Origin: an uncultured Eubacterium sp.
Lineage (GTDB): Bacteria > Bacillota > Clostridia > Lachnospirales > Lachnospiraceae
Assembly (NCBI GenBank): GCA_900552795.1
Contig: USBB01000001.1
Span: 139,700 to 203,699 of the forward strand
DNA: 64,000 bases
Direction: 5' to 3'
Position numbers and translations under genes: made by a program. Below, one piece after another: positions 16,250-24,764 of the stretch (its first letter is position 1; each line of letters begins with the position of its first letter). A model generated the notes under the pieces. It was given only the letters and a program-made list of their open reading frames with translations. It had not been told where the DNA came from and did no database searches.

Positions 16250-17239
16250 ATGGATAATACAGATATTATGATAAGTGTTATATTAATTACGTATAACCAT
16301 GAAGAGTATATAAAACAGGCTTTGGAAAGTATAATAAATCAAAAGACACAATACAGATATGAGGTGATAGTCGGTGATGACTGTTCAAAGGATAATACCC
16401 AGTCAATAATTTCCGAATATCAGAATAGATATCCTGATAAAATATTTCCTGTACTTCGCACAAAAAATGTCGGCGGCAAGCGAAATATGTATGACATAAT
16501 GTTTAGATGCAAGGGAAAGTACATAGCATTTTTAGAGGGTGACGATTACTGGACGGACGATTTGAAATTAGAAAAGCAGATCAGCTTTTTGGAAAATAAT
16601 CCTGAGTATATAGCGTGTGCACATCGTTTTCATGTGGTTAACAGATATGGTGAAAGTTATTATGACAGGGATTTATTAGTGCAGTTTGTAAGCGGCAGCA
16701 GTTATACATTAAAGGATTTTGAAAACGGTAAAATGGTGTCGCATTTAAATTCCATAGTATATCAAAATATTTACAGACAAAAGGGTAAAGAGTTTTTTAA
16801 ATTCTGGCTGGAATTTGATAATATGACAGGAGATGCCGTAATTAATCTGATATTGGTTCTTATGGGAAATGTTTATTGTATGCAGGAGGACATGAGCGCC
16901 TACAGAAAGGTCACAGATGAGCGAAGCAGCAGCTTCAGTGCGATGCAGGAAAAGGAAAATAAAAGAGATATTTTGTTTAAAAGTCAGATGGATTTAGAGA
17001 AGCTTATATATGAGGTGTTTGGGCAAAAGGTATCATTTAAAATAAGAAAAAAGAATATATTTGCCTCTGCTGTTTTTAAGTTAAGAAGAGATAAGACGCA
17101 AAGAAACCGACAGGTAGTCAGGGAGATTATTAAACAAAGCGGACAACCTGTTTATTACAGATTATTTTATATATATCTTATCATTGCAAAAAATATTTTG
17201 CAGCTTATTTATAAAGAGGATAAAAGAGTACCATTTTAA
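16250..17239 (+). CDS. Family 2 glycosyltransferase
   Basis: 329 residues with a GT-A fold N-terminus: ISVILITYNHEEYIKQALESI, VIVGDDCSKDNTQ and the metal-binding FLEGDDYWTDD (DxD) near residue 97. The C-terminal 100 residues are basic and end in a short hydrophobic helix (YRLFYIYLIIAKNILQLIY), so it may sit at the membrane. It probably transfers a sugar made by this cluster; the acceptor, a protein or lipid carrier, cannot be read from the sequence. GGAGG lies before the start. Confidence 0.85.
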   Translation: MDNTDIMISVILITYNHEEYIKQALESIINQKTQYRYEVIVGDDCSKDNTQSIISEYQNRYPDKIFPVLRTKNVGGKRNMYDIMFRCKGKYIAFLEGDDYWTDDLKLEKQISFLENNPEYIACAHRFHVVNRYGESYYDRDLLVQFVSGSSYTLKDFENGKMVSHLNSIVYQNIYRQKGKEFFKFWLEFDNMTGDAVINLILVLMGNVYCMQEDMSAYRKVTDERSSSFSAMQEKENKRDILFKSQMDLEKLIYEVFGQKVSFKIRKKNIFASAVFKLRRDKTQRNRQVVREIIKQSGQPVYYRLFYIYLIIAKNILQLIYKEDKRVPF

Positions 17240-17268
17240 ATAGACAATAAGAGTTAGGAGTAACAGGA

Positions 17269-17931
17269 ATGGTTTTAGGAATATTCGGTTCGGGCGGATT
17301 TGGAAGAGAAGTTTTGGAGTGTGTCAGACAAATTCAGGTTAATGGTGAAAAATACGAAAAAGTTTTATTTATAGATGACATACAGGAAAAGAAAAATGTA
17401 AATGGTATAGAAGTTGTAAAGTATGCAGAGTTTAAGAAATTGTATAATACAAAGCAGGCTAAGATATTTATTGCTATAGGCGAGGTGAAGGACAGGAAAG
17501 CACTTTGGGATTTGGTTAAGGAAGACGGTTATACATTGGAAACGCTGATTAATCCGAATGTATGGGTACCGGAGACAACTGTGGTCGGTGAGGGAAGTTA
17601 TATTGCGTATGGAGCTTTTATTTCATGCAATATTGTTATAGGGGATAATTCGTTAATTATGCCTTATGTATCAATTGGACATGATTCTGAGATAAGAAGC
17701 CATTGTGTATGCAGTGCCCAGTCTAATATAGCAGGAAACTGCAGGATTGATGATTATTGCTTTTTGGGATTAAACAGCATAGTGCGTGAGAAAATGACAT
17801 TGCCTCAATGGACGATAGTTAGTGCCGGTTCGGCTGTTTTGGGAGCAGTAAACGAAGCAGGCTGGATTTTATCAGGTGTTCCGGCAAGAAAAATGCAAAA
17901 GAATGAGGAGCACAGTGTGTTTAAGCATTAA
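17269..17931 (+). CDS. NeuD/PglD-like sugar O- or N-acetyltransferase
   Basis: 220 residues. The N-terminal Rossmann-like domain (MVLGIFGSGGFGREVLECVRQ) is typical of PglD and NeuD. From about residue 100 the protein is a left-handed beta-helix of hexapeptide repeats (VGEGSYIAYGAFISCN, IGDNSLIMPYVSIGHD), ending ILSGVPARKMQ. Such enzymes acetylate amino sugars or sialic acid-like sugars with acetyl-CoA. A nonulosonate acetylation role fits the neighbours. Confidence 0.85.
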   Translation: MVLGIFGSGGFGREVLECVRQIQVNGEKYEKVLFIDDIQEKKNVNGIEVVKYAEFKKLYNTKQAKIFIAIGEVKDRKALWDLVKEDGYTLETLINPNVWVPETTVVGEGSYIAYGAFISCNIVIGDNSLIMPYVSIGHDSEIRSHCVCSAQSNIAGNCRIDDYCFLGLNSIVREKMTLPQWTIVSAGSAVLGAVNEAGWILSGVPARKMQKNEEHSVFKH

Positions 17932-17947
17932 ACAGAATTAGAGATTA

Positions 17948-17984
17948 GTGTGAAAAATCATGTTGATACGCAGAATGGAGATGT
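17948..17984 (+). repeat. Partial copy C of the hairpin element fused to the Shine-Dalgarno motif
   Basis: Positions 17948-17970 are identical over 23 bases to the P1 left arm and loop of copy B (GTGTGAAAAATCAT then GTTGATACG). The right arm is missing and the sequence passes directly into GCAGAATGGAGAT, the motif that precedes the ATG at 17989. It looks like a deletion derivative of the full element. Confidence 0.6.
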
Positions 17985-17988
17985 TATT

Positions 17989-18483
17989 ATGAATATTAAA
18001 AAGGTAATTGGAACAGTTATATTGGGAGGCGCTGCTGCGGCAGGCGGAATTTTAGCATATGAAAATTACGCTGCATATAAAAGAAGTGAGAGGAAGGTAA
18101 AGCGATTAGACAGTTACTATAATATGCTGCAGCAATGGTTGAAGGATAAGCAGGCCGGTACGTTAAAGGGAAAATTAAAAAACTTGTCAGGAAAAAGTGT
18201 TGCCATATACGGAATGGGTGTTTTAGGTGAGTTATTATATAATGAATTAAAAGACTGTGATATACACTGCGAGACATTTGTTGACAAAAATGCAGATGTT
18301 TTGGTGGAAGGCATAGACGGAATGCCGGTTATGACGATTGATGAAATTGATGAAAATAAAGTTGATGTAATAATAGTTACGGTGACATTTGCATTTGATG
18401 AGATTGCCGGCGAAATTTACAGTAAGTTAGGAAGCGGTGTGGAAATAGTTTCCTTGGACAGCATTTTGGGCGGAGAGGAATAA
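17989..18483 (+). CDS. Membrane-anchored small Rossmann-like domain protein
   Basis: 164 residues. An N-terminal membrane helix (VIGTVILGGAAAAGGILAY) and a basic, probably coiled stretch come first. A Rossmann-like domain follows: SVAIYGMGVLGELLYNEL, then ETFVDKNADVLVEGIDGMPV and VDVIIVTVTFAFDEIAG. The same domain type is fused to the FkbM protein at 14031 and to the FrhB-like protein at 19667, which suggests a shared ligand or partner. No function can be assigned. ATG 17989 follows CAGAATGGAGATGTTATT; an in-frame ATG at 17950 lies inside the partial hairpin repeat. Confidence 0.7.
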   Translation: MNIKKVIGTVILGGAAAAGGILAYENYAAYKRSERKVKRLDSYYNMLQQWLKDKQAGTLKGKLKNLSGKSVAIYGMGVLGELLYNELKDCDIHCETFVDKNADVLVEGIDGMPVMTIDEIDENKVDVIIVTVTFAFDEIAGEIYSKLGSGVEIVSLDSILGGEE

Positions 18484-18486
18484 ATT

Positions 18487-19614
18487 ATGGAGAAAATATG
18501 TACGGTCACTTATCATAATGTCGGAATGAATTACGGTCAGACGCTTCAGGCATATGCTTTGCAGGCAGCATTGAGAAAATATGGATATGATAGTATATTA
18601 TTAAATTATTATACACCGTTTGCAGATTATAAGTATAAAGGAAAACTTTTTTTTATAAACAGATATGCAGAGGCAGGCGCAAAGTCTTTGTTGAAACAAT
18701 TGAGATTTGACTGTTTTATTCATAAAAATATTAAATTGACGAAATTATGTTTTACAACAAAAGAAATACGTCAAATATTAGATGATTTAAAAATCACGCA
18801 TATGATATGCGGAAGTGATCAGATATGGAATCCGAACGGATTAGACGCAGTATATTTTCTGCAGTATGGTGCTGAAAGTACAAGGCGCAGGAAAATAGCG
18901 TATGCGGCAAGTATTTGTTCAAAAGATGTAATGGCTAAGTTTAAAAATAAATATCCTTTGTATAATAAGCTGATAAAAGACATTGATTATGTGTCAATCA
19001 GAGAAAAGTCAGGCGTGGAGATTGTAAAGGAAATTACAGGAAGAGACGCAGAGTACGTATTAGATCCAACACTTTTATTAAATCGGAAAGACTGGTCTAA
19101 GTTCATAAGATGCCGTTTGGTAAGACAAAAGTATATGGTGCTGTTTTTTTATGGAGATATCAAGCCATTTTTAACAAAAATTGAAACAATTGCGAAGATA
19201 AATAATATAACAAAGATTATTTGCTTACAGACATCAGAAGAAAATTACAGTAAGCCGGGGTGGAGCGTAAAAAGAAATGCAGGACCTATGCAGTTTCTTA
19301 ATCTTTTGGCTCATGCGAGTGCGGTATGTACGGATTCATTTCATGGAACAGCGTTCTCGATTAATTTGAACCGAAATTTTTATTGCTTTGGAAGAAGTGA
19401 GGAGTTTACAAGTGGAAAGCAGAAGGTTTCAAATAATTCACGTATCACAGATTTGCTGGAACTTCTGGAAATAAAAGAGCGATGGGTCGATGTACAGACA
19501 GATGTGTCAAAGATAAGAAAAATAGACTATAAGAGTTTAAATAAAAAATTAAATAATGAAAGAAAAAAATCACTAAGCTATTTAATGAAATCTTTATCAC
19601 AGAGCAAAGATTGA
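18487..19614 (+). CDS. Polysaccharide pyruvyl transferase family protein
   Basis: 375 residues. The N-terminal TYHNVGMNYGQTLQAYALQ, central HMICGSDQIWNPNG and late VCTDSFHGTAFSINL are the standard blocks of the CsaB/WcaK family, which transfers pyruvate from phosphoenolpyruvate to a sugar as a ketal. It starts three bases after the preceding stop. It is commonly found next to FrhB-like proteins in glycan loci, as it is here, and the pair may work together. Confidence 0.87.
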   Translation: MEKICTVTYHNVGMNYGQTLQAYALQAALRKYGYDSILLNYYTPFADYKYKGKLFFINRYAEAGAKSLLKQLRFDCFIHKNIKLTKLCFTTKEIRQILDDLKITHMICGSDQIWNPNGLDAVYFLQYGAESTRRRKIAYAASICSKDVMAKFKNKYPLYNKLIKDIDYVSIREKSGVEIVKEITGRDAEYVLDPTLLLNRKDWSKFIRCRLVRQKYMVLFFYGDIKPFLTKIETIAKINNITKIICLQTSEENYSKPGWSVKRNAGPMQFLNLLAHASAVCTDSFHGTAFSINLNRNFYCFGRSEEFTSGKQKVSNNSRITDLLELLEIKERWVDVQTDVSKIRKIDYKSLNKKLNNERKKSLSYLMKSLSQSKD

Positions 19615-19666
19615 TATTTTATGCACATCTTCCGGCATTAAAGTATCCGGAGAAATGAGGTTAATA

Positions 19667-21121
19667 ATGAAAAAAATAATTATAGATAAAGAGGACTGTA
19701 CCGGTTGTAATGCGTGTAAGGCAATTTGTCCTAAAAATGCGATAACGATGCAGTTTGATAAAAAAGGTTTTCGTTATCCTCAGATTGATGGTGATAAATG
19801 TATCGATTGTAATCTGTGTGTAAAAGTGTGCGGCAGAAGAAATGATTATAGTCATTTAAGGAAAAGTGCGCATGTATTGTACAGCAAAGACGAAGCACTT
19901 AGAAAAATAAGCACATCGGGCGGTGTTTTTGGTGAGCTGGCAAAGTATTGTATTCATTTGGGCGGAGTTGTATTCGGCGCTGCATTTGATGAGAATTTGA
20001 AAGTATATCACTGTGGTGTGGATAATGAACCAGATTTACCTTTAATTCAAAAATCAAAATATGTGCAGAGTGATTTGAAAAATACATACGAAGAGGCAAG
20101 AGAAATATTAGAGGGCGGAAGAAAAGTATTATTTTCGGGAACGCCTTGTCAGATTGCAGGATTTAAGGCTTTTTTAGGAGAAGAGTACGAGAATTTATTC
20201 TGTATAGACATAATATGTCAGGGGGTGCCGAGCCCGTTAGTGTGGGAAAAATATCTGGAAGTATTGGGAGATGCAGACGCTCCGATATCAGAGGTTGATT
20301 TCAGAAGCAAGATAAACGGTTGGAAAGCTCTTAATTTTTCATATAAGAAAGGCGGAAATTTAGTCAATACGCCTTTTGAGAATGATTTCTATATGAAAGG
20401 TTTTGAAGATACGGAAATATTAAGAGATGTATGCTATAATTGTTCGTTTCGCGGAGAATACGGATGTGCGGATATCACGATAGGAGACTGTTGGGGATAC
20501 AAAGAAATAGTCGGTGAAGAGGACGACGATTTTGGGGCATCTGTTGCTATTGTGAATACAGATAAGGGAGAGAAGTTATTAAAGGAATTAGAAGGTAATT
20601 TTAAATTAATAAAACAAATAGCTCCTGACACTTTAAGAAAATACAACAAAAACTTATATTATAATCCGTCATTTTCGGGAAAACGCAAAGCTTTTTTTGA
20701 AATGATTGAGAAAGGGGATTATAAGAATGCCTTTTGTATATTAAAGAGTGAGCCGAGAGAAAAGGCATATTTACCTGTAGTTAATAAATGGCTTGAATAT
20801 AAAATGCAGGGGAAAAATGCAGTAAGTGATTACTTAAGTGAAAAAGGCTATAAGAACATTGTTATATATGGTAGGGGCTCGCTTGGAGAGTTCGTGTACA
20901 AAGAGCTTTCAGAAACCGGCGATGTAAATGTGCTGTTTTTTATTGATAACGGTGTCAGTGCCGAAAATACAGTAAGTATCAAAGATATCAGCCCACATGC
21001 TTTAGAAAAAGCAGATGCTGTTATTATTACGCCGATTCACGTTAAGGCTGTGATAAAAAATGATTTATTAAAGTGCTATAATGGAGTGATAATAGGAGTA
21101 GACGATATATTGTTAGGTTAG
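19667..21121 (+). CDS. FrhB-like iron-sulfur protein with C-terminal Rossmann-like domain
   Basis: 484 residues. Two ferredoxin-type 4Fe-4S motifs open the protein (CTGCNACKAICPK and CIDCNLCVKVCG). The coenzyme F420 hydrogenase/dehydrogenase beta-subunit N- and C-terminal domains follow, with the motifs SGTPCQIAGFKAFL and IGDCWGYKEIVG. The last 90 residues are an added Rossmann-like domain (NIVIYGRGSLGEFVYKEL). In glycan loci these proteins are presumed flavin and iron-sulfur oxidoreductases, though no product is known. ATG 19667 was chosen because GAGG lies just upstream; ATG 19655 overlaps that site. A strong terminator ends the operon. Confidence 0.82.
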   Translation: MKKIIIDKEDCTGCNACKAICPKNAITMQFDKKGFRYPQIDGDKCIDCNLCVKVCGRRNDYSHLRKSAHVLYSKDEALRKISTSGGVFGELAKYCIHLGGVVFGAAFDENLKVYHCGVDNEPDLPLIQKSKYVQSDLKNTYEEAREILEGGRKVLFSGTPCQIAGFKAFLGEEYENLFCIDIICQGVPSPLVWEKYLEVLGDADAPISEVDFRSKINGWKALNFSYKKGGNLVNTPFENDFYMKGFEDTEILRDVCYNCSFRGEYGCADITIGDCWGYKEIVGEEDDDFGASVAIVNTDKGEKLLKELEGNFKLIKQIAPDTLRKYNKNLYYNPSFSGKRKAFFEMIEKGDYKNAFCILKSEPREKAYLPVVNKWLEYKMQGKNAVSDYLSEKGYKNIVIYGRGSLGEFVYKELSETGDVNVLFFIDNGVSAENTVSIKDISPHALEKADAVIITPIHVKAVIKNDLLKCYNGVIIGVDDILLG

Positions 21122-21165
21122 AAAAATGCTAAATCATTACAAATGTATTGATTTAGCATTTTTTT
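21121..21165. terminator. Bidirectional terminator between convergent operons
   Basis: AATGCTAAATCA (21125-21136) pairs perfectly with TGATTTAGCATT (21149-21160), followed by T to 21165. An A-run before the 5' arm gives a T-run on the other strand, so it could also serve the leftward operon. Confidence 0.8.
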
Positions 21166-21174
21166 GCTTATAAA

Positions 21175-21200
21175 GATTAGGGTGTCAAAACACCCTAATC
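21175..21200 (-). terminator. Palindrome downstream of the transketolase operon
   Basis: GATTAGGGTG (21175-21184) and CACCCTAATC (21191-21200) form a perfect 10-pair stem with a 6-nt loop, 18 bp past the leftward stop at 21218. On the minus strand the stem is followed by TTTAT, a short U-tract, so it probably ends the leftward transcript. Confidence 0.55.
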
Positions 21201-21217
21201 GTGATTACCAAGTGGGC

Positions 21218-22213
21218 TCAAGACCTTTTGACACTGTAATCTTCTAATCTTGATAAAATACTTTCGGCTATTATCGGAGCTTTCAGACCATAATATTCTG
21301 CTAAGAAATCCGCACTTCCGGAAACACCAAAAGAATCAGGAAGTCCGATTTTATATAAAGGCGTATGAGCGGAGTAAGAAGACAGTATATTGGCTGTAAT
21401 ACTGCCCAATCCGCCGATAACACTGTGTTCTTCAACTGTCACAATAAGTTTTCCGCGATTTGCGTATGACTGTATTATATTTTCGTCAATCGGTTTTAAT
21501 GTGTGCATATTGATAACCGCAGTTGAAAGAGAGTGATTATTTTCTAAAAGCTCAGCGGCTTTTAAACACTCAAAAGCTACAGCTCCTGTTGATATTATAA
21601 TTATATCACTGCCCTCTTTTAAGGTTACTGCCTGTCCGATTTTAAAGTCATAATCTTCCTTATAAACCATAGGTTGGTTTAAAGGGCCTGAGAGGCGGAT
21701 GTACATAGGACCGGAAGTTTTTGCGGCAGCTGATATACATTTGTAAGCTTCTGTGCAGTCAGCAGGGCTGATTACGGTCATATTCGGAATAGAGCACATA
21801 AGGGAAATGTCCTCAAGTCCGAAATGTGAATTCCCGGACATTCCCATTGAAAGTCCGGCACCGGTGCCAATTAATTTTACATTATGCTGCATATAACCTA
21901 AGTTCATACGGATTTGTTCGTATGGGCGCATAGTCAAAAAATTAGCGTAGGTTGTGGCGAAGACACATGAACCATAGCGCGAAAGTCCGGCGGCGATGCC
22001 AATCATATTCTGTTCAGCAATTCCTATATTAAAAAAGCGGTCAGGATAATCGGTATAAAAATGCTCCAGTCCTGTTAAGTCGGCAAGGTCCGCTGTTAAA
22101 ACACAGATATCCTCTCCGCTCTCGGCAAGGTCGCATACAGCTTTTGAAAATGTTCCGCGGTGTCCCAGTAAAGACAATAAACGCATGTTTTTTTTGTTAA
22201 ATTCCATATGCAC
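21218..22213 (-). CDS. Transketolase-like subunit, C-terminal half
   Basis: 331 residues containing the pyrimidine-binding and C-terminal domains of a transketolase or DXP synthase-like enzyme. RFFNIGIAEQNMIGIAAGLS carries the catalytic Glu that activates thiamine diphosphate. VTVEEHSVIGGLGSI belongs to the last domain. It works with the N-terminal subunit encoded upstream; the two reading frames overlap by 17 bp. In a sugar cluster such a split enzyme may transfer a two-carbon unit to an aldehyde, perhaps the LuxC product. That role is inference. Confidence 0.85.
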   Translation of the reverse strand: MHMEFNKKNMRLLSLLGHRGTFSKAVCDLAESGEDICVLTADLADLTGLEHFYTDYPDRFFNIGIAEQNMIGIAAGLSRYGSCVFATTYANFLTMRPYEQIRMNLGYMQHNVKLIGTGAGLSMGMSGNSHFGLEDISLMCSIPNMTVISPADCTEAYKCISAAAKTSGPMYIRLSGPLNQPMVYKEDYDFKIGQAVTLKEGSDIIIISTGAVAFECLKAAELLENNHSLSTAVINMHTLKPIDENIIQSYANRGKLIVTVEEHSVIGGLGSITANILSSYSAHTPLYKIGLPDSFGVSGSADFLAEYYGLKAPIIAESILSRLEDYSVKRS

Positions 22214-23024
22214 CTCCTAATTCCTGCATTGCGGCTTCGTAAAGCTCTTTTGTTAAAACAGCATGATGCCATTGCTTTTTATTTTCCATAAAAGAAATTC
22301 CTTTGCCTTTTACAGTATTTGCAATAATTGCAGCAGGTTTATTATCCTGAGAAGAAAATACATCCTCAAAAGTTGAAAGAAGCTTGCTGATATCATTACC
22401 GTCTGTTTCTTTAGTATAAAATCCAAAGCTTTTAAATTTGTCAGATAAATTGCGAAGGCTCATTATATCATTTGTGGAACCGTCGTATTGTAATTTATTG
22501 GCATCGACGATAACGACGATATTATTTAAATTATAGTGGGCTGCTGCCTGAGCTGCTTCCCAATTTGCACCTTCGTCACATTCGCCGTCACCAAGTAAAA
22601 TGAAAACTCGCTGTGATAAATTGTGCTGTTTCATTCCGAGAGCCATTCCAACGCCTTGAGAAAAGCCCATTCCGAGGCTTCCGCCGGAAAATTCAATCCC
22701 TTTTTCCAAATTGCAGATAGGATGTCCCGGAAGAATGGAGAGATTATCTTCAAAGGTATTAAGATCATCAGAAGATAAAAATCCGCAGTAGGCTAAAGCT
22801 GTGTAATAGCTCAGCACACAATGTGCCTTGCTTGGAATAAAAACGTCATGGGACGGAGTTAAAATGTTATCAGGTGTCACGTTCATGACATGTCCGTATA
22901 AAGCTGCCATGATTTCAACACAGGAGAGAGCAGAACCTAAGTGTGCTCCGTTTTTTCCTGCGTGGTAAGCCATTTCTATAATCTGCTTTCGCATCCAATC
23001 AGTCATTTTGCTTAAATTTTCCAT
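22197..23024 (-). CDS. Transketolase-like subunit, N-terminal half
   Basis: 275 residues that correspond to the thiamine-diphosphate-binding domain of transketolase. The cofactor motif starts at GDGECDEGANWEAAQ and ends at VVDANKLQYDG. The N-terminal HAGKNGAHLGSALSCVEIMAALY and VKGKGISFMENKKQWHH are also typical. Housekeeping transketolase is one long chain of about 660 residues; split forms like this are common in secondary sugar and aromatic pathways. It is third-last of a leftward operon that begins with an acyl carrier protein. Confidence 0.87.
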   Translation of the reverse strand: MENLSKMTDWMRKQIIEMAYHAGKNGAHLGSALSCVEIMAALYGHVMNVTPDNILTPSHDVFIPSKAHCVLSYYTALAYCGFLSSDDLNTFEDNLSILPGHPICNLEKGIEFSGGSLGMGFSQGVGMALGMKQHNLSQRVFILLGDGECDEGANWEAAQAAAHYNLNNIVVIVDANKLQYDGSTNDIMSLRNLSDKFKSFGFYTKETDGNDISKLLSTFEDVFSSQDNKPAAIIANTVKGKGISFMENKKQWHHAVLTKELYEAAMQELGGAYGI

Positions 23025-23096
23025 ATAGTTCTCTCCGTTTGATTACTAAATATTACTAATTAAGTTAAGATTATGGTTAGACGAATACATAACGTG

Positions 23097-23846
23097 CTAA
23101 TTTAACATTCCACCGTCCACGCGCAATGTCTGTCCTGTAACAAACCGTGATAAATCCGAAGCAAAGAATAAAACTGAATCTGCAATTTCGGCAGGTTCGG
23201 CTTTTCTTTTAAAAATTTGGTGAGATAACAGCTGTTCCTCTAAGTCAGGAGTCATTAATCTGCTCATTTTGGTGTCTGTGAGACCTGGAGCAATGCAGTT
23301 TACCCGGATATTATATGAGCCAAGTTCAATGGCAAGACGCTTTGTGGCACCGATTAAAGCTGATTTGCTCGATACATACTGCAAAACACCGGCATTTCCG
23401 TCAAGTCCGGCACAGGAAGATATATTGATAATACTGCCGGATTTCTGTCGTATCATAAATCTGGAAATATATTGAGTTAAGTACATTTGTGAAAAAAAGT
23501 TGATATCAAATTCTTTTTTCATATCTTCAACGGTAGTCATTTGAAATGAGCGGGGATTTGATACGACACCTAAATTATTGACTAAAATGTCTATCGTATT
23601 TGAAATCGGAGAAATCTGTTTTATGCAGTCTTTAATTTCAGAATAGTTTTCAGCGTCAAAATATACAGGGTAAATATGAACGGAGTGTAGCTGTTCGAGT
23701 TCTTTGCAGAAGTCAGTATGTGCAGAGGATGGTTTTCTTGCATGGGCAAAAATATCTGCACCTTCCTTTGCAAATGTTGATAATATGGCTTTTCCGATTC
23801 CACCGTTAGAGCCGGAAATAAAAGCAGTTTTTCCTTTTAAAAGCAT
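23097..23846 (-). CDS. Short-chain dehydrogenase/reductase, FabG-like
   Basis: 249 residues of the classical SDR family. The cofactor loop FISGSNGGIG is at 8-17, LVNNLGVV at about 88, the catalytic Ser in NISSCAGL and the Y-x3-K in YVSSK. The C-terminus ends with FVTGQTLRVDGGMLN. It resembles 3-oxoacyl-carrier-protein reductase, which suits a neighbour of an acyl carrier protein. It could reduce a ketone formed by the transketolase pair. Its ATG overlaps the stop of the acetyltransferase gene by one base. Confidence 0.85.
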   Translation of the reverse strand: MLLKGKTAFISGSNGGIGKAILSTFAKEGADIFAHARKPSSAHTDFCKELEQLHSVHIYPVYFDAENYSEIKDCIKQISPISNTIDILVNNLGVVSNPRSFQMTTVEDMKKEFDINFFSQMYLTQYISRFMIRQKSGSIINISSCAGLDGNAGVLQYVSSKSALIGATKRLAIELGSYNIRVNCIAPGLTDTKMSRLMTPDLEEQLLSHQIFKRKAEPAEIADSVLFFASDLSRFVTGQTLRVDGGMLN

Positions 23847-24409
23847 TATTTATACTCCTCAATTTTGACAATGTTATAATTTAAGGATTCTTTCATTTCA
23901 TTCCATTCATTTTGTAATATTCCTCGCACAGTCACATCATAGTAAATTCCGTTTTTAAATACATGATTTCTTAGTTCACCCTCACGCTTACTGCCGCACA
24001 TATCCAATATACGAAGAACGGGTTTATTTAAGGAAAACACTTCTTCACATACCTTATGATATCCGAGGCGGTCAAATGCGAAAGAATAAAGATTCCATTG
24101 AATATCAAGAATGAGACGCAAAGAACGCTTTTCTTTGACAGCAACATATACGCCTGTATGTATTCTTCGGTTTTTTAAATCAGGCTCCACAAGGCTGGCA
24201 AGACCAACCTTTACATTATCAACAACAATAATCCAATAATACTCGTCCTTTTGCTGCATAATGTGGTTATACCAGTTTTTTTGGTCTTCAACAGTTATCT
24301 GCGGGTCCGTATTCATATATTTTGTGATATCGGGCTGCATTCTCCATTGACGAAGCAGTTCCAGATCACATTCCTGTATGCGGCGAAATTCAATGTCTAA
24401 GTGTTCCAT
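23846..24409 (-). CDS. pseH: GNAT acetyltransferase, probable PseH
   Basis: 187 residues of the RimJ/PseH type: IEFRRIQECDLELLRQWRMQPDITKYM at the start, a central IHTGVYV strand and DRLGYHKVCEEVFSLNKPVLRI. PseH acetylates the 4-amino group of the UDP-altrosamine intermediate of pseudaminic acid. The assignment rests on the family and on pseI and pseG lying on the other side of the divergent promoter region. A different acyl donor, such as the carrier protein next door, is possible. Confidence 0.75.
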   Translation of the reverse strand: MEHLDIEFRRIQECDLELLRQWRMQPDITKYMNTDPQITVEDQKNWYNHIMQQKDEYYWIIVVDNVKVGLASLVEPDLKNRRIHTGVYVAVKEKRSLRLILDIQWNLYSFAFDRLGYHKVCEEVFSLNKPVLRILDMCGSKREGELRNHVFKNGIYYDVTVRGILQNEWNEMKESLNYNIVKIEEYK

Positions 24410-24414
24410 TATTT

Positions 24415-24660
24415 TTATCCCTCAAATGTAATGTTGTATTTTGAAAGAATCTCTTTTCCCTTTTCATATGAATTAAAATCGATAATATCATCAGTATCCA
24501 TTGTTATGTTAAAAGCATCCTCTAATTCTGCAATTAAAGTCATATGTCCTACAGAATCCCATTCAGGAATATCCTGATAACACAAAGAATTATTTAACTG
24601 GTCATCGCTTATAGAAAGCCCGTTTATAAATGCTGTATTGTATTTTTCAAGGTTATTCAT
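24415..24660 (-). CDS. Acyl carrier protein
   Basis: 81 residues, acidic and helical. The phosphopantetheine site is the serine of EWDSVGHMTLI at about residue 36-38, the DS(L/V) motif. It is shorter and more divergent than the fatty acid synthesis carrier protein, as usual for carriers dedicated to glycan or secondary pathways. It probably holds an acyl group supplied by the AMP-binding ligase at 9590 for use by the LuxE/LuxC pair. ATG 24660 follows AGGAGAG; the open frame extends to 24705. It is the first gene of the leftward operon. Confidence 0.82.
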   Translation of the reverse strand: MNNLEKYNTAFINGLSISDDQLNNSLCYQDIPEWDSVGHMTLIAELEDAFNITMDTDDIIDFNSYEKGKEILSKYNITFEG

Positions 24661-24764
24661 AAGTTGTCTCTCCTTTTTAAATGTGATAGTATCATTATAT
24701 AACAATTTCCATGGAAAAACTATAAGGATTTAAGAAAATAAACGATAATGTCAGAAGGGGATAA

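Noticed and set aside
24723..24748. TAAG-N14-AACGATAA before pseI as a sigma-D promoter
   Set aside because: Both boxes deviate (TAAG for TAAA, AA for GC); in AT-rich sequence this is too weak to list as a feature.
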